Source of the DNA: Brevibacterium antiquum
GTDB taxonomy: Bacteria > Actinomycetota > Actinomycetes > Actinomycetales > Brevibacteriaceae
DNA: 64,000 nucleotides
Direction of reading: 5' to 3'
NCBI RefSeq assembly: GCF_016107655.1
Contig: NZ_JABASX010000012.1
Span: forward strand, 36,866 to 100,865
Below are positions 34,338-43,572 of the stretch, piece after piece. Each line of letters starts with the position of its first letter. The stretch's first letter is position 1. A program made the translations under genes and the position numbers. A model generated the notes under the pieces. The model was not told where the DNA came from, did no database searches, and saw only the letters and a program-made list of their open reading frames with translations.

Positions 34338-34757
34338 TTACGGTGCGGGGAACGTATCAGCAAATTTGAGATCGTACGGTTTGCCATCATCGCCGAGTCG
34401 GAAGTAGATCACAGGATCACCCTCAACTTGCTGTGCCTTAGACAGAGGCTCCTCACACCAAACGTCGGCCGATACTAGTTTACTTTGAACCCCATTGAGG
34501 CTGTCTGGATCGACCTTACATTTTGACTTCTCGCTGACATAGCCGTTGCCGATTGACTCGGTGTACCCGTCGGGGGACTGTTCCTTCGCAGGAATAGCCT
34601 CAGCCACGTCCTTCGCATTACCGTTTGTGTAGTTCTCGGCGGCCCACGCTAGAGCATCATACGGGTCTTCCGGAACCTCGCCGGCTCCACCACACGCGCT
34701 GAGAGTCGTAATAGCCATTGCCGCCATGGCCAGGGCTGCTGGCTTTGTGTACTTCAT
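34338..34757 (-). CDS. Small secreted lipoprotein
   Basis: A 139-residue lipoprotein of unknown function. MKYTKPAALAMAAMAITTLSAC is a lipoprotein signal with lipobox LSAC. The mature part has DPYDALAWAAENYTNGNAKDVAEAIPA and two cysteines (SKCKV, VWCEEP) that could form a disulfide. ATG 34757 is preferred (AAGGACAG before it); a longer frame adds 16 unlikely residues. It stands alone between the toxin pair and the conjugation genes. Confidence 0.72.
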   Translation of the reverse strand: MKYTKPAALAMAAMAITTLSACGGAGEVPEDPYDALAWAAENYTNGNAKDVAEAIPAKEQSPDGYTESIGNGYVSEKSKCKVDPDSLNGVQSKLVSADVWCEEPLSKAQQVEGDPVIYFRLGDDGKPYDLKFADTFPAP

Positions 34758-35006
34758 CGTCTGTCCTTCGTCGCAGTTCTTCCGTCGCACAGCCTCTCTA
34801 GGCACATGATAGGACGGGAAGTTGATAGGTCCTTGTTGAATTCAGGCTGACCACGACAAGTTGTTCAATAACCAACCCTGGTTGATTCCCACCTGTAAAT
34901 CACGTGCGGAGTGTTCAATCGAGCTCTCACGCGAGAGTTTTATGTCGATCCTACGAACCTTCGACACCCTATTCGGCGCTGACCAGCGCGTCTGCGAAAT
35001 AACGAC

Positions 35007-35043
35007 GATTCGCCGCGCCCAATTGTGTCGGGCGCGGCGAATC
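35007..35043 (-). terminator. Terminator of the conjugation operon
   Basis: GATTCGCCGCGCCC (35007-35020) pairs perfectly with GGGCGCGGCGAATC (35030-35043). On the minus strand it is followed by GTCGTTATTTC and lies 93 bases after the VirB6-like stop codon. The stretch 34758-35135 has no other gene. Confidence 0.82.
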
Positions 35044-35135
35044 CTGAAATAGGTGGCAACTGTGCAGTGACGAACGCCAAGATGATTCCTCCCATGTAAT
35101 CTCTTGATTTCGCCAATTTATCACAGCCCTTGTTC

Positions 35136-38100
35136 TCAAATCTTGGGCGGCATATCTCCCGAATCCGGAGTCATCGACGAGCGAGCAGGTCGACCCACAA
35201 CTGGCGAGTCCGGTTGGAACGGCTCCCGTGCCTGCGGTCGAGGTGGCTCAGCTGGCTGAAACGCCCGACCGGGCTCAGGCCGCGGAGCCGGAACTGGCAC
35301 AGGCAGAGATTCTGGCTGAGCCTGTGGTTGGCTGGGTTGGTTCTCGCCTACCGGGGGTCCACCAACGTCTGGAGTTTGGCCTGCCAGCGATTCACCGGTT
35401 GTCGGTATACCTGCATAGGGGTCGTCGAAGTGCTTGCCTTCCTGTGCGTCGATGAACTGATCCTCGGCGAACTGATCTGGTCGAGTATTCTCCGAGGCCC
35501 GTGGATCCATTTGATGGTCGTGGCCATTGCCAGCATTGGTCTGATTCACGCTCACTGGCCCCGGCATTGCGTTGTCTATTACTCCAGCTGAAGCTTGCTG
35601 AGCCATATTGGCCATCGACATACCAGCATCGGCTTTGGCTGCTTGGGCCTGTTGTCCAGCGATCGCGGCACTGCCAGCGGTATTCGTCAGGTGTGACTTC
35701 ATCTCCTTGTGCGAGTCAACGGCTGCCCGACGGTCCCGACGAATGGCCTGTGCGTCCTTGAAACGCTGCAAGCCAGAGACGTCTGAACTCTTCAGCGCGC
35801 CTTTGGCATCTTTCGCATCGGACTTCGCTCCAGCTATACCCATAGCTGCCTGCTGCTTGGCATTGGCCTTGAGCAGACCCTCCCGTTGTTTGGCATCGTT
35901 GTGCTCAAATTGACGGGCGCGCTTAGTCTCCTTCATCATCGCCTTGTCGTCGGCTTTGGCCTCCTTTCGTGCGATCGCATCGTCCTCTCGCATGGCCTTG
36001 GCCTCATCGAACGACATCGGTGCACGCGGCGGCAGCAAGGTGTCATCGATGCTCGCATTCGCAGCGTCGTTGGGTGCACCCGTTCCATTAGCTCCGGCTC
36101 CGAGGCCTCGGGCTCCAGCCGACGCCGGTGTCTTCGGTCCACCGAGACCCTTCGGATCCATTCCGTCCTCGCCGTCGAGTCCGCGGTTGCTATTGGGAAT
36201 GTCGCCGGAGCCTTTGCCTCCGCCTGAGAACGGATTGCGACCACCAGATCCGCTACTTCCACTGCCTCCGCCACCAGTCAGGGCGTTCGCACCCTCTCCG
36301 AAGGCTTCACCGGTCGGCTTGCCCCCAGCCCACGCCATTGCACCTGAAGGGGTGAAAGGTGAAGGCTTCTTGAACCACTTCTTGAACATGATGTGCAGAA
36401 CCAAGATGGCAAGGATTGGGGCAAAACCGGTCCACAACATTGCGGCGAGAGATCCGCGACCCAGAATTGCGAGTCCCCCCGAAGTGAGAACGGAGGCAAT
36501 CATTGTGACCACGATGAAAATCAGGGAGGCGAAGACGGAGACAATGGTGGCCCCGACAAACGTCAACGCGGTCTCTTTGACTGCCGAGGCAGCCGCGAAG
36601 GGGAGGACATCTTTGAGGATGGCTGCGATGAGGGCAATGAGTGCGACGACCAGCATCACCTTTGCTCCGAGGATGAGGACCGAGACGAGTCCGAATGCGA
36701 GCATCGTCAGAGTCGCCGCCAGAAGGTAGAACAGAGTCATCGTCTGGAACCCGCCACGGTCGTATCCCATGAACCGCTGGACGTAGCTGTTCACCCCAGG
36801 ATCGCGCTTAAACTGTTTGTCGATCTCGCCTTGACCCTCGGTCGAAGGCGTCAGTACGTTGTCTTCACCAGTGAGGTGTGCGCGATTGTATGGTTTGTTG
36901 TACCAATCATCGCACTTCACATACTTAGCCTTGTCATCGAGGGCCCGCTTCCAAGCAGCGCTGAGCGACCAATTGTCGTTTTCGTCGAGTGTGCAGGCAG
37001 CCCAGTAGAACTGGTTTGTCGAGCGCTCCTGGGGGTCGCTGTAGCTTCCCCATGGGGCAGTGCTCTTTGGCTTCAGATCATGGTCTTCGAGGGGTGCGAT
37101 GTATCGCTCGTTGGCCGGGATGTTTCCCATGTCGTCCAGAAGGCGGCAGTACGTTCGGGACTCGTAGGTGTCCATATCGGTCCCGTACTGTGAGGTCATC
37201 CAAGCCATAAGGCCGGTATTTTCCCACATTGCTGAGATCGTCTGCGCAGTCGAGGCGTTGCCACCAGCCTTCTTGGCATAGTGCTTGTATGCGTCCTGCA
37301 TGGACTGTCTCTGAGCCCAGCACGAGTTGACCTTGTCGTGGTAGCCGTCCTCAGCGTTTGGGTGGAAGGGTTCGAGCGTCTCAGTGATCATGCCTTGCAC
37401 CGGGTCGGCTAAGGTCTCGACTGATGTGGTCAGAGTCTTGCCCACCCACCAGGGCGATCCAGTGCCTGGTTTCGAGTCGTTCGTTTCCCCGTCTTTGACG
37501 GTGTCTTGGGCGCCGGAGGTGAGGACAATGAAGACGACGACGAGGACGAGGGGCTTGAGCAGGAGAGAAAACAGGCTCACGCCCACTCCGCCTCGGCGGT
37601 AGTAGCGCCAGGCGGCGATGACGATGGCAGAGACAACTGTCAGACCTACGAAGCCGTTGAGGAGCATTTCACCGATTTTGGCGAACGACAGGTCAACGTA
37701 GTAACCGGCGACGTCGAGGAAGTCGAAGTCTGAGGCGGTGCGGGCCAAGGTGGTCGTCATCGAGAATTCGCCATTGCCTATGGCCATGACTCCGCCGTTG
37801 ATGAGGGCGTGTGAGTTCGATTGGGCGTTTGACATCTGGTTGCCGGCAACATTGTTAAAGATCGTCGTAGTCGCGTTGTCCCAGCGGTAGAGGGGGAGAA
37901 GACGCGAGCTCCAGGTCTGGGACCCAAGCTTGTCCTTATTCGATGTGCCCGAGAAGAACTGATTCCACGGTTCAGTCCACGACTTCTTGTCAACGGTCTG
38001 CACGCATCCCGGATCGTCGACAATGCCCTCTTTGTGGTCCTTGGGATCGGGCTCGACGAAGCAATCTTCCTTCCAGGTGCCCTTCTTGCTGTCGTCCTTG

Positions 38101-38381
38101 TCATCGCCTGCTGCCGTGATGAAGTCGGTGGAGGCCTGAATCGAAGTGCGGTGGCCAGAAGTATCTGTGAGATCTCCTCCAACCCAGTCCTCGGGGGTGT
38201 CGGCCGAAGGTGCGGCACCGACGATGAAAGAGAGCAGGACGGCCCCGAGCAGCGACCACTGGAGAGCACGAAGGATCCGGTCTCTGAAGTCAAAACCGGA
38301 TTCTTTCGGGGCCGCGGTGGTGCTCGCTGCCTTCGTCTTCGGTGTTGGCAGATCCAGTGTGGTGCGGGGAACGAACGCCAT
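35136..38381 (-). CDS. VirB6/TrbL-like conjugation membrane protein
   Basis: A 1081-residue membrane protein. One helix near residue 45, an outside loop of about 150 residues, two helices near 230-290 (LTVVSAIVIAAWRYYRR), a second large outside region with several Cys, then a cluster of five or six helices at about 540-690 (LYLLAATLTMLAFGLVSVLILGA onward). The remaining 400 residues are a charged cytoplasmic tail with Gly-rich and Ala/Lys/Asp coiled parts and a Pro-rich end. The layout fits VirB6-type channel proteins of Gram-positive T4SS. It is last in its operon. Confidence 0.8.
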   Translation of the reverse strand: MAFVPRTTLDLPTPKTKAASTTAAPKESGFDFRDRILRALQWSLLGAVLLSFIVGAAPSADTPEDWVGGDLTDTSGHRTSIQASTDFITAAGDDKDDSKKGTWKEDCFVEPDPKDHKEGIVDDPGCVQTVDKKSWTEPWNQFFSGTSNKDKLGSQTWSSRLLPLYRWDNATTTIFNNVAGNQMSNAQSNSHALINGGVMAIGNGEFSMTTTLARTASDFDFLDVAGYYVDLSFAKIGEMLLNGFVGLTVVSAIVIAAWRYYRRGGVGVSLFSLLLKPLVLVVVFIVLTSGAQDTVKDGETNDSKPGTGSPWWVGKTLTTSVETLADPVQGMITETLEPFHPNAEDGYHDKVNSCWAQRQSMQDAYKHYAKKAGGNASTAQTISAMWENTGLMAWMTSQYGTDMDTYESRTYCRLLDDMGNIPANERYIAPLEDHDLKPKSTAPWGSYSDPQERSTNQFYWAACTLDENDNWSLSAAWKRALDDKAKYVKCDDWYNKPYNRAHLTGEDNVLTPSTEGQGEIDKQFKRDPGVNSYVQRFMGYDRGGFQTMTLFYLLAATLTMLAFGLVSVLILGAKVMLVVALIALIAAILKDVLPFAAASAVKETALTFVGATIVSVFASLIFIVVTMIASVLTSGGLAILGRGSLAAMLWTGFAPILAILVLHIMFKKWFKKPSPFTPSGAMAWAGGKPTGEAFGEGANALTGGGGSGSSGSGGRNPFSGGGKGSGDIPNSNRGLDGEDGMDPKGLGGPKTPASAGARGLGAGANGTGAPNDAANASIDDTLLPPRAPMSFDEAKAMREDDAIARKEAKADDKAMMKETKRARQFEHNDAKQREGLLKANAKQQAAMGIAGAKSDAKDAKGALKSSDVSGLQRFKDAQAIRRDRRAAVDSHKEMKSHLTNTAGSAAIAGQQAQAAKADAGMSMANMAQQASAGVIDNAMPGPVSVNQTNAGNGHDHQMDPRASENTRPDQFAEDQFIDAQEGKHFDDPYAGIPTTGESLAGQTPDVGGPPVGENQPSQPQAQPESLPVPVPAPRPEPGRAFQPAEPPRPQAREPFQPDSPVVGRPARSSMTPDSGDMPPKI

Positions 38382-38384
38382 GGC

Positions 38385-39254
38385 TTACAGGAATCCTTCA
38401 AGTGCATCATCGACACATCCGAGGTCGGCGGTGTCTGTTGGTGTGCTGGGTGCTGAAGATGCGGTCTTCGTGACCTCATTCGTCTTCCCTCGCCTCTTCC
38501 GAGGCGTGGGGGCGGCTTCCAACTCTTCGTCAACGGCTGATGGCTCGAGTACTGGAGCATCGAGTTCGAGGCCGTCGAAGCTCGGGTCTCTGAACTCCGA
38601 GGCCTTGAGGTGGCCGGCTGCCGCGGCCATTTCGAGCTCGTCGGCACTGGGTGCATGAGGGCTTCGGCGACCGAACTTGCGGGATTTTGCAGGTGCCTCG
38701 GCTTTCGAATGAGGCAATTCGGCGCTGCGCAGGATGACGGCCTGCGCATCCTCATCACCCACGAGGTCGGAAAAGATGTCGTGGACCCCGTCAACGTCAC
38801 CCGAACCGATGCCCGGCATCGATGAGGCCTTGCTCATCTCCTTATTGCCCACATCGGAGATAACGGTCGAACGATAGATGACGCCGGGGGAGTAAGCGGC
38901 GACGGGGATCCGCTTCCCGCACAGGATGAACTCGTTCTCAATCGCGGTCACCGAGTCGTAGACCGTCTTGTAAAGACGCTGTTTCAGTCCAGTGCGGGAC
39001 CGCCACTCAACCATGACGATGATCGAGATGATCACGAAGGCGAAGGCACCAAAGGCATACACACCGAGGAAAGGCGCGGTGATTGCCATAGCCAACATGC
39101 CAGGGAAGAAGCCTGCCACCGTCAAGTAGACGTAGCGACGAGGGACTTCCGTGCCCCACATGACTGTTGTCCGACCCGTCTGGGCTTGCTTGCCCGTGAG
39201 GTCGGTCAGCGTGAAGATGATCGGATACGTCTTCTTCTCATCCGTGCTGGACAT
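38385..39254 (-). CDS. PrgI/SCO6880-like conjugation protein
   Basis: A 289-residue protein with two adjacent helices near residues 45-85 (LTVAGFFPGMLAMAITAPFLGVY and FGAFAFVIISIIVMVEW), then a soluble part and a charged tail. Two-helix proteins of this kind (PrgI, SCO6880 N-terminal part) sit beside VirB4 and VirB6 in Gram-positive T4SS. ATG 39254 is used; the gene ends three bases before the VirB6-like start. No ATPase domain is present, so VirB4 must be elsewhere. Confidence 0.62.
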   Translation of the reverse strand: MSSTDEKKTYPIIFTLTDLTGKQAQTGRTTVMWGTEVPRRYVYLTVAGFFPGMLAMAITAPFLGVYAFGAFAFVIISIIVMVEWRSRTGLKQRLYKTVYDSVTAIENEFILCGKRIPVAAYSPGVIYRSTVISDVGNKEMSKASSMPGIGSGDVDGVHDIFSDLVGDEDAQAVILRSAELPHSKAEAPAKSRKFGRRSPHAPSADELEMAAAAGHLKASEFRDPSFDGLELDAPVLEPSAVDEELEAAPTPRKRRGKTNEVTKTASSAPSTPTDTADLGCVDDALEGFL

Positions 39255-39327
39255 CAGCACTCACCGCGCCTTCCTCGTTGTCAATCCCTTACCCAAGCGG
39301 GCAGGGGTTTTGCCTGGCCTCAAGCTG

Positions 39328-39675
39328 TCAGAAGATTTTTTCGAACAGGCGGATACCGACATTGCCGACGAGGTCAGCGATGCCCAGAGCCAGCGGAAGA
39401 ATGACGGAAGGTGCTGCCATGAGGGTGCCGACGACGAGAGCTCCGATGAGGAACTTCGTGCGGCCCTGATGCTGGTTGCCACCGCCACCGCCTCCTCCAT
39501 CACCACGACGCTTGGCCCAGATGAAGCCGACAATGGCGGCGATGACGATGATCGTGCCGAAGATACCGAGGAGCTTGGTGACGTCTGAGTCGCTGGAGAT
39601 GGCGGACCAGATGGTGTCCCAATTGCCTCGAAGGTCGAGCTCTGCAGCCATGATGATGGGTTCTGAGGGGTTCAT
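39328..39675 (-). CDS. Small two- to three-helix protein, VirB2-like pilin candidate
   Basis: A 115-residue protein with an N-terminal amphipathic part, helix 1 (LLGIFGTIIVIAAIVGFIWA), a Gly-rich hinge (GDGGGGGGGNQHQGR) and helix 2 (FLIGALVVGTLMAAPSVILPLALGIADLVG). Position before PrgI- and VirB6-like genes, size and layout fit VirB2/pilin-like or TcpD/E-like T4SS proteins. The assignment rests on shape and context, not on a sequence signature. Confidence 0.58.
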   Translation of the reverse strand: MNPSEPIIMAAELDLRGNWDTIWSAISSDSDVTKLLGIFGTIIVIAAIVGFIWAKRRGDGGGGGGGNQHQGRTKFLIGALVVGTLMAAPSVILPLALGIADLVGNVGIRLFEKIF

Positions 39676-39730
39676 ACTCTTTCCTTATCTGTGTGCTGTC
39701 GAGGACCAGGCTTTGACGCCTCTACCTCTA

Positions 39731-39747
39731 TCTATGCGCCGAATTCC
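39731..39747 (-). promoter_or_regulatory. Repeated promoter-like motif GGCGCATAGA, copy 1
   Basis: The minus strand reads GGAATTCGGCGCATAGATAG 55 bases upstream of the pilin-like start. TCGGCGCATAGA recurs before the wall-hydrolase gene (46997-47013) and before 60862-61242 (61325-61342). It is probably a shared promoter or activator site for transfer genes. Confidence 0.55.
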
Positions 39748-39766
39748 AAGGCAGTCCCGACATCCC

Positions 39767-40867
39767 TTAGAACCAGGCGAATGAGGGCTGCGAATCCTCT
39801 GTCTCGGCATCGTCCTTCTGCACCTTCGGCTTGGCCTTGACCCCCTCGTCTTTGTTGTTCGTTGCAGTGTCAGAAACAGCTGCACTGCCCGTCCACAGAT
39901 CCCAGGCATACTCGCCATCACCGGTCGAAAGAGCATCGACGATCGCATCCTTCTGATCGACCGAAAGGGTGTTGCGACCCGACCACGGGGTGAACAGCGC
40001 CTGGGTGCCATCAGTGGAGTAGCCGTTGTTATGGTCGTGCATCGCCGTGTGGATGCCCTGGGTCTGCAGCGCCTTTCGAGCTGCGTTGCGCCGGTGAGAC
40101 TTCACTGAGTTCGGAACGACTGCCGGCGCCCCGTGGTGGGCGAGGATGGCAGTCGAGGCTTTGCGTCGAAGGCCGTAGGCGTTGTGCATCCCTCGCTCTT
40201 CGGCCTCACTCAGTAGAGCCTCCGAACCAGCGACCTCGGGAGCTTCACTGGTGAAGTAGGCGTCTTCAACTGATCCCACGTTTGAAGAGTTGAGCTCGGC
40301 GACCAGTGTGATGTCATCAGTGGCGGAGACCGTGATTTTGGAACGTGCTAGACGATCCTTGCTCGGACGGTCGTGCTTGTCTTTTGAGGCACGGACCTCT
40401 TCGGTGATGCGATCAATCTCGGATGGTCTGAGCCCGCGACCCAAGTTCTGTGACATGGCGGAGGCTCTGGCGTCGATCTCTGAGCGGGTCTTGATTGTGC
40501 GGTAATCGGAGCCGTTGCGGAATGCCTCGGCGAAGCAGTTCTTCACCAGCTTCGTCACATACGCCTTCGGGGTCTTCGCCCGCTTGCCATCAGCGATGGA
40601 TTCCATGACTTTGACGTAGGAGTTCTGCATCATCTCCTCGCGCGTATAGTCCGGATTCGATGAGGAAGCACCGTAGCGATTCCAGAGGTAGTTGACTGGC
40701 TTCTCGACATGGAAGAGATGATCGTCGGTCAGAGGTTGGCCAGCATCGCCGTCGTCTTCATTGTCGACAATGAGATCGGAGACAGCAGGACGCGACCTGG
40801 CCGACTGCGCGAACTGGCCGCCCTTGGGGATACCAGCCTGGACGCGGTTGGTTGTGAAAGTGCTCAT
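39767..40867 (-). CDS. Tagged ICE protein with N-terminal NRVQAGIPKGGQF
   Basis: A 366-residue protein. It starts MSTFTTNRVQAGIPKGGQF and SRPAVSDL, the tag shared with four other genes here. The body has YTREEMMQNSYVKVMESIADGKRAKTPKAYVTKLVKNCFAEAFR, which resembles a sigma-70 region 2-like fold (helix, YV-motif, aromatic ends), then a basic region PSKDRLARSKITV. An RNA polymerase sigma-like or DNA-binding role is possible; I cannot confirm it. ATG 40867 is chosen, since the tag starts there and the promoter motif lies seven bases upstream. Confidence 0.7.
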   Translation of the reverse strand: MSTFTTNRVQAGIPKGGQFAQSARSRPAVSDLIVDNEDDGDAGQPLTDDHLFHVEKPVNYLWNRYGASSSNPDYTREEMMQNSYVKVMESIADGKRAKTPKAYVTKLVKNCFAEAFRNGSDYRTIKTRSEIDARASAMSQNLGRGLRPSEIDRITEEVRASKDKHDRPSKDRLARSKITVSATDDITLVAELNSSNVGSVEDAYFTSEAPEVAGSEALLSEAEERGMHNAYGLRRKASTAILAHHGAPAVVPNSVKSHRRNAARKALQTQGIHTAMHDHNNGYSTDGTQALFTPWSGRNTLSVDQKDAIVDALSTGDGEYAWDLWTGSAAVSDTATNNKDEGVKAKPKVQKDDAETEDSQPSFAWF

Positions 40868-40873
40868 GCCCGG

Positions 40874-40887
40874 TATACGTGCGGCAA
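40874..40887 (-). promoter_or_regulatory. Leaderless-type promoter of the tagged gene, copy 1
   Basis: The minus strand reads TTGCCGCACGTATACC, then four bases, then ATG 40867. TATACC would be the -10, putting the transcript start at or next to the start codon. The same GCCGCACG-TA form with the same four-base gap recurs at 51437-51450, 53885-53897 and 60716-60727. Confidence 0.65.
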
Positions 40888-40888
40888 A

Positions 40889-40927
40889 ATGACAACCCGT
40901 CACAGAGCACCGGCGACGGGTTGTCAT
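40889..40927. terminator. Perfect hairpin upstream of the tagged gene
   Basis: ATGACAACCCGTC (40889-40901) pairs with GACGGGTTGTCAT (40915-40927), loop of 13. It lies just beyond the promoter motif. It may insulate the promoter from read-through or bind a regulator. The stretch from here to 41309 holds no other feature that I can support. Confidence 0.55.
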
Positions 40928-41309
40928 TCAACAGGGAAATGAAGCTGTAGCTATGGCTTCCCCGGAAGCGACGAACTGGAAGATACAGGCACAGGGTCGG
41001 AGGAGGAAGGCCCAGGGCGGCTGACGACCTTGATGACGAGGAAATCGTTAGATTTGATGCGACCATCGCCAATTGTCGATTTGTTGGAGAAGAGCGGAGT
41101 CTATGTGAAGTAGCACAGCGTCCTTTGTGTGCGGCGATCGAGCTAGACTGTGCATGTGACGATCCGATCGTCCGCCGCTTCTTTGCGTGTTGAATCAGGT
41201 GAGAAGACGGGTTGAAGTAGGGTGATAACTAAGTCCATGTCAGTGGCGAATGGAACAGTTCTAGCTACTGGAACGCTAATTGAGGTACACGCGAGACGGG
41301 GTGACTGTA

Positions 41310-41807
41310 ATGGCTGAGCTTGTCTATCGAAAGGCTCGTAGTGAGGCTGAGAAGCTTCTTGATCGATGCTGGGATGGCAGCTACCCAGTGAAGCTCCGTC
41401 CGTTCAATACCGAACTGAATGCGGATGCATATGCTTCCGACCTCGGTAATGATCTATCCGGTGTTGTATCCAAAGAACAGGGCAAACCAGCCAAAATTAT
41501 CTTGAACTCTCGCCATGTGAGTCGGCGAAACCGTTTTACCTGGGCCCACGAACTCGGTCACGTAGTAGAGCGACGCAGTGTCGCCAACGATGATGAATAT
41601 TCTTTTGAGGAGCTCAAACGCGGCCAGGCGTATGACCTGCATGAGTTCTTCGCAGATGAGTTCGCTGGTTCGTTACTCATGCCAAAGGACGAGATCGAAC
41701 GACTACGCTCCTTCGGCTACAGCGCAGTTGATTTAGCTGAGTACTTTGACGTGTCAGTAGATGCAGTCAAGAAACGTATCAATCGTTTGGCCAAAAATCC
41801 CGAATGA
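41310..41807 (+). CDS. ImmA/IrrE-type metallopeptidase
   Basis: A 165-residue zinc peptidase. FTWAHELGHVVE gives the HExxH site and HEFFADEFAGSLLMP the third-ligand region. The last 40 residues form a helix-turn-helix-like end (VDLAEYFDVSVDAVKKRINRL). In ICEBs1, ImmA cuts the repressor ImmR to start excision, so a control role in the element is likely; no ImmR-like gene is adjacent. ATG 41310 is used; a TTG at 41280 is in frame. Its stop overlaps the next start (ATGA). Confidence 0.85.
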   Translation: MAELVYRKARSEAEKLLDRCWDGSYPVKLRPFNTELNADAYASDLGNDLSGVVSKEQGKPAKIILNSRHVSRRNRFTWAHELGHVVERRSVANDDEYSFEELKRGQAYDLHEFFADEFAGSLLMPKDEIERLRSFGYSAVDLAEYFDVSVDAVKKRINRLAKNPE

Positions 41808-42169
41808 GGCCCGACGAATCTGAAGACTACTCCGATGCCACCACGGACGCCCTGAGTGAAACCGATGTTTCAATATCGAAAGGGCCTTCCGACCTCGCCG
41901 ACGCCATTGCTTCGGGAGTTGATCAGCGAAATGGGCAGCAGAAGTTTCTATTCAAGCTGATCTGCTTGCTGGTGGGTATCAGTTTCTTGGTCATGATTGC
42001 GTTTGTATTGCTTTTTGGGTTCGGCGTGCTTGAGCTGACAGCGTCGGGGGAAGTCGCTGCGATCGCGGCAGTTGGGGTTCAACCCTTCATTCTCATCGGA
42101 ATCTTGACGACAAGTGTGTATCGCGGGAGCTCGATTGACATCGGCGACCATTCTCAACGTACGGATTAG
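41804..42169 (+). CDS. Small two-helix membrane protein coupled to the ImmA-like gene
   Basis: A 121-residue protein of unknown function: acidic N-terminus (about 1-50), then two helices (LICLLVGISFLVMIAFVLLFGFGV and AAIAAVGVQPFILIGILTTSVY) and a short tail. The ATGA overlap ties its expression to the peptidase, suggesting a membrane partner or signal receptor for it. The two are the only clear plus-strand genes in this part of the element besides the IS transposase. Confidence 0.65.
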   Translation: MRPDESEDYSDATTDALSETDVSISKGPSDLADAIASGVDQRNGQQKFLFKLICLLVGISFLVMIAFVLLFGFGVLELTASGEVAAIAAVGVQPFILIGILTTSVYRGSSIDIGDHSQRTD

Positions 42170-42262
42170 AACACGCCAAGATAGATTGCCGTCTCAGAGT
42201 AGGAAGAGGCGAGGTCAGTTCAGTTCCATGCAGGTGTTTACGCGACTCCGTCGTAGTCAGCG

Positions 42263-42886
42263 TCAGTGATCGTGGCCTTGGTCAAAGAAACCTTTCTGGG
42301 CGTCCTCACTGGTCCCTTCGTCTGAAACCAGCCATTTGCCACCGGTTTTGACCACAGTGACGACTGAGAACTCACCAGTGAGGAAACGGCCGCCATCGGA
42401 CTCGTTGACGACTTGGTATTGGACGTAGACCCGGTAGGTCTTCGCATCGTCCTTCTGGACGTAGGTGTCGTCGAATTCGGGGAACTCGCTCATGTGGCGA
42501 CGCTCCATTTCGCTGACCATGGTGCCACCGTCATCAACATCGACGTCGTTGGTGCGAGAGTCGTAAAACTTCGGCGTCGAGAATTCTTTGATGGCATCCA
42601 CCCACGGGTTTGGGGAGTCGTCTTCGTAGGACATGCTCACGTATGCACGGGTGAAGTCTTTGGCAACCTCCTGCACCTCGTCTTCTTCAGCCTTGGCAGG
42701 GTCGTGCGTCTCCTCAGTAGCCGGTGTCGTCTCCTCCTCGATATCGCCTTCAGAGATGTGCGTCGGGGCGGGACTGTTGCCTTCTCCGTCGTCTTTGGGG
42801 CCAGAGAAGACGAGGAAGGCGGCCACGATCAGGGCGATGATGGCCGCAGGAACACCAATGACGATGAGGCTTTTCATGAGATTCAT
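42263..42886 (-). CDS. TcpC/VirB8-like transfer protein
   Basis: A 207-residue bitopic protein: helix at about 5-28 (LIVIGVPAAIIALIVAAFLVF), acidic linker, and a soluble NTF2-like domain (ARVQ-like VAKDFTRAYVSMSY, then VYVQYQVVNES, FSVVTVVKTGGKWLVSDEG). The single helix plus NTF2 fold is the pattern of VirB8 and TcpC scaffolds of T4SS. Its ATG overlaps the stop of the lipoprotein gene, and it ends the operon that starts at 46978. Confidence 0.72.
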   Translation of the reverse strand: MNLMKSLIVIGVPAAIIALIVAAFLVFSGPKDDGEGNSPAPTHISEGDIEEETTPATEETHDPAKAEEDEVQEVAKDFTRAYVSMSYEDDSPNPWVDAIKEFSTPKFYDSRTNDVDVDDGGTMVSEMERRHMSEFPEFDDTYVQKDDAKTYRVYVQYQVVNESDGGRFLTGEFSVVTVVKTGGKWLVSDEGTSEDAQKGFFDQGHDH

Positions 42887-43572
42887 AGCTGTCCTTGTCC
42901 ATCCGTGTTGTCGTAGGCGTCAAAGTGGTCGACGTGCCACGGCAGCGTGTCCTTGTCGCGGCTGATGGCCAGGTCGAGCATGAACGTGATCTCGGTCGTC
43001 TCTGAGCCCTCGATTTCCAGAGTCAGGTCAAAGGTCGGCATTTTGAGGTTCTTGGCCGCGCCTTCGCCCAGCTCCCCGCCATCGCCGACAGCAGTAGCTT
43101 CGATGCCGGTCACTCGCCCCTCTTCTCCGATGACCTCGTCCCAGTCAAAGCCTTCGGGCACAGAGGGGACGACCGCGCCCATGGACGAGAATTGGTCCTT
43201 GAGATCACTGGTCATGAGTTGCTCGCAATTGGCCACGGCATCAGAGACCGAATGCTGATTTGTCCCATCAAAGGCGTAGAGGCAGCCGATCGCTTGCTGG
43301 GTGGCTTTAGCTTCATCAGCGCTGAGCCTTTTGAACAACGCTGGGGAAATCGACACCGTCGCGGCCTCTTCTGCCTCTTCGGAGGGACTCTCGCTATCAG
43401 GCTGAGCTTCGGGGACCTGTTCTGGTGCGCCGGGGTCTCGTGGCACAGTGTCGTCAGCGCCAGACTGGCAGCCAGCAAGAGCCAGTGTCAGTCCGAAGAG
43501 GCATGTCAGTCCGAAGAGGCAGGAGACAACCACCAGAGGCCGGCGCTTAGTGCTTGAGTGAGAAGTGAACAT
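42883..43572 (-). CDS. Conjugation-operon lipoprotein
   Basis: A 229-residue lipoprotein: MFTSHSSTKRRPLVVVSC then the lipobox LAGC, an acidic Glu/Ser/Pro linker, and a soluble domain with two further Cys (IGCLYAF, VANCEQL). It may be a wall-side T4SS part, like the lipoproteins of Gram-positive transfer operons. ATG 43572 fits the signal peptide and overlaps the hydrolase gene end by 26 bases; a longer frame adds 18 unlikely residues. Confidence 0.7.
   Translation of the reverse strand: MFTSHSSTKRRPLVVVSCLFGLTCLFGLTLALAGCQSGADDTVPRDPGAPEQVPEAQPDSESPSEEAEEAATVSISPALFKRLSADEAKATQQAIGCLYAFDGTNQHSVSDAVANCEQLMTSDLKDQFSSMGAVVPSVPEGFDWDEVIGEEGRVTGIEATAVGDGGELGEGAAKNLKMPTFDLTLEIEGSETTEITFMLDLAISRDKDTLPWHVDHFDAYDNTDGQGQL

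Noticed and set aside
34861..35052. Plus-strand frame of 63 residues
   Set aside because: Includes the terminator hairpin of the conjugation operon and has no coding features.
35130..37193. Several long plus-strand frames across the VirB6-like gene
   Set aside because: Antisense shadows of a 1081-residue minus-strand gene with clear membrane domains.
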